This document shows positions 6,349 to 6,403 of a stretch of DNA of 6,403 nucleotides, piece after piece (the stretch's first letter is position 1; every line of letters starts with the position of its first letter). The position numbers and the translations under genes are program-made. This DNA comes from Alphaproteobacteria bacterium (GTDB taxonomy: Bacteria; Pseudomonadota; Alphaproteobacteria; Rhizobiales; Rhizobiaceae): assembly GCA_017308345.1 (NCBI GenBank), contig JAFKFE010001053.1:1-6403 (forward strand), read 5' to 3'. A model generated the notes under the pieces. It had not been told where the DNA came from, searched no databases, and worked only from the letters and a program-made list of their open reading frames with translations.

Positions 6349-6403
6349 CTAGTTCAACGGCAGTCTGCGGTAAGTCCCGGGCTTCTCCGGATCGTGATAT
6401 TTG
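6349..6403 (-). CDS. Possible C-terminal end of an upstream minus-strand gene, unidentified
   Basis: At the right edge the minus strand is open for 17 codons ending in TAG and reads KYHDPEKPGTYRRLPLN. The codons are mostly G/C at the third base and the peptide looks like a plausible charged protein tail, but it is too short to name. It has the same direction as the transporter operon and ends 257 bases before the binding-protein start, so it could be a separate gene or an upstream member of the unit. It may also be chance. Confidence 0.35.
   Translation of the reverse strand, partial: KYHDPEKPGTYRRLPLN

Noticed and set aside
6345..6375. Stretch resembling the D-arm of a tRNA (TAGTTCAACGGCAG)
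   Set aside because: No acceptor stem, anticodon arm or T-loop can be formed around it on either strand.

Overview
The window is GC-rich and looks like chromosomal DNA of an alphaproteobacterium, most likely Rhizobiales (Mesorhizobium/Aminobacter-like). This rests on the protein style: a trimethylamine-monooxygenase-type flavoprotein and a Tat-exported peptide-type binding protein of rhizobial flavour. The organism call is inference from recognised sequence style, not from a search.

Layout. Positions 1-546 (+) hold the C-terminal 181 residues of a trimethylamine monooxygenase (Tmm)-like flavin monooxygenase. A 64-base convergent gap follows, with one GC-rich hairpin. From 611 to 6091 the minus strand carries one peptide/nickel-type (Dpp/Opp) ABC transporter operon. 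Read from right to left, in transcription order, it encodes a Tat-exported substrate-binding protein (6091-4427), a DppB-type permease (4356-3403), a DppC-type permease (3406-2525, 4-base ATGA overlap) and a double ATPase (2532-611). Upstream, 6092-6348 is a leader/promoter region without a convincing gene. At 6403-6349 lies what may be the last 17 codons of another minus-strand gene.

How the genes work together. The binding protein would capture a ligand in the periplasm and deliver it to the DppB/DppC channel. The two ABC domains would power import. The substrate cannot be read from sequence. Lying tail-to-tail with a Tmm homologue is suggestive of methylated-amine or nitrogen scavenging but proves nothing.

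Main surprises. (1) The two ATPase halves were one fused gene. About 33 codons carrying the H-loop (switch histidine) of the first ATPase are missing at about 1921, with a net frameshift, so the first half is broken while the second keeps every ABC motif. (2) The DppB permease has no ATG/GTG/TTG at its expected start. A good AGGAG ribosome-binding site instead sits 8 bases before an ATC codon at 4356, where the family's methionine would be. (3) A perfect 10-bp stem-loop lies between the binding-protein gene and the permease gene, where differential-expression hairpins of such operons commonly occur. Lesions (1) and (2) in one operon suggest either an operon starting to decay or sequence errors. 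I see no evidence of a novel defence, mobile or CRISPR system.
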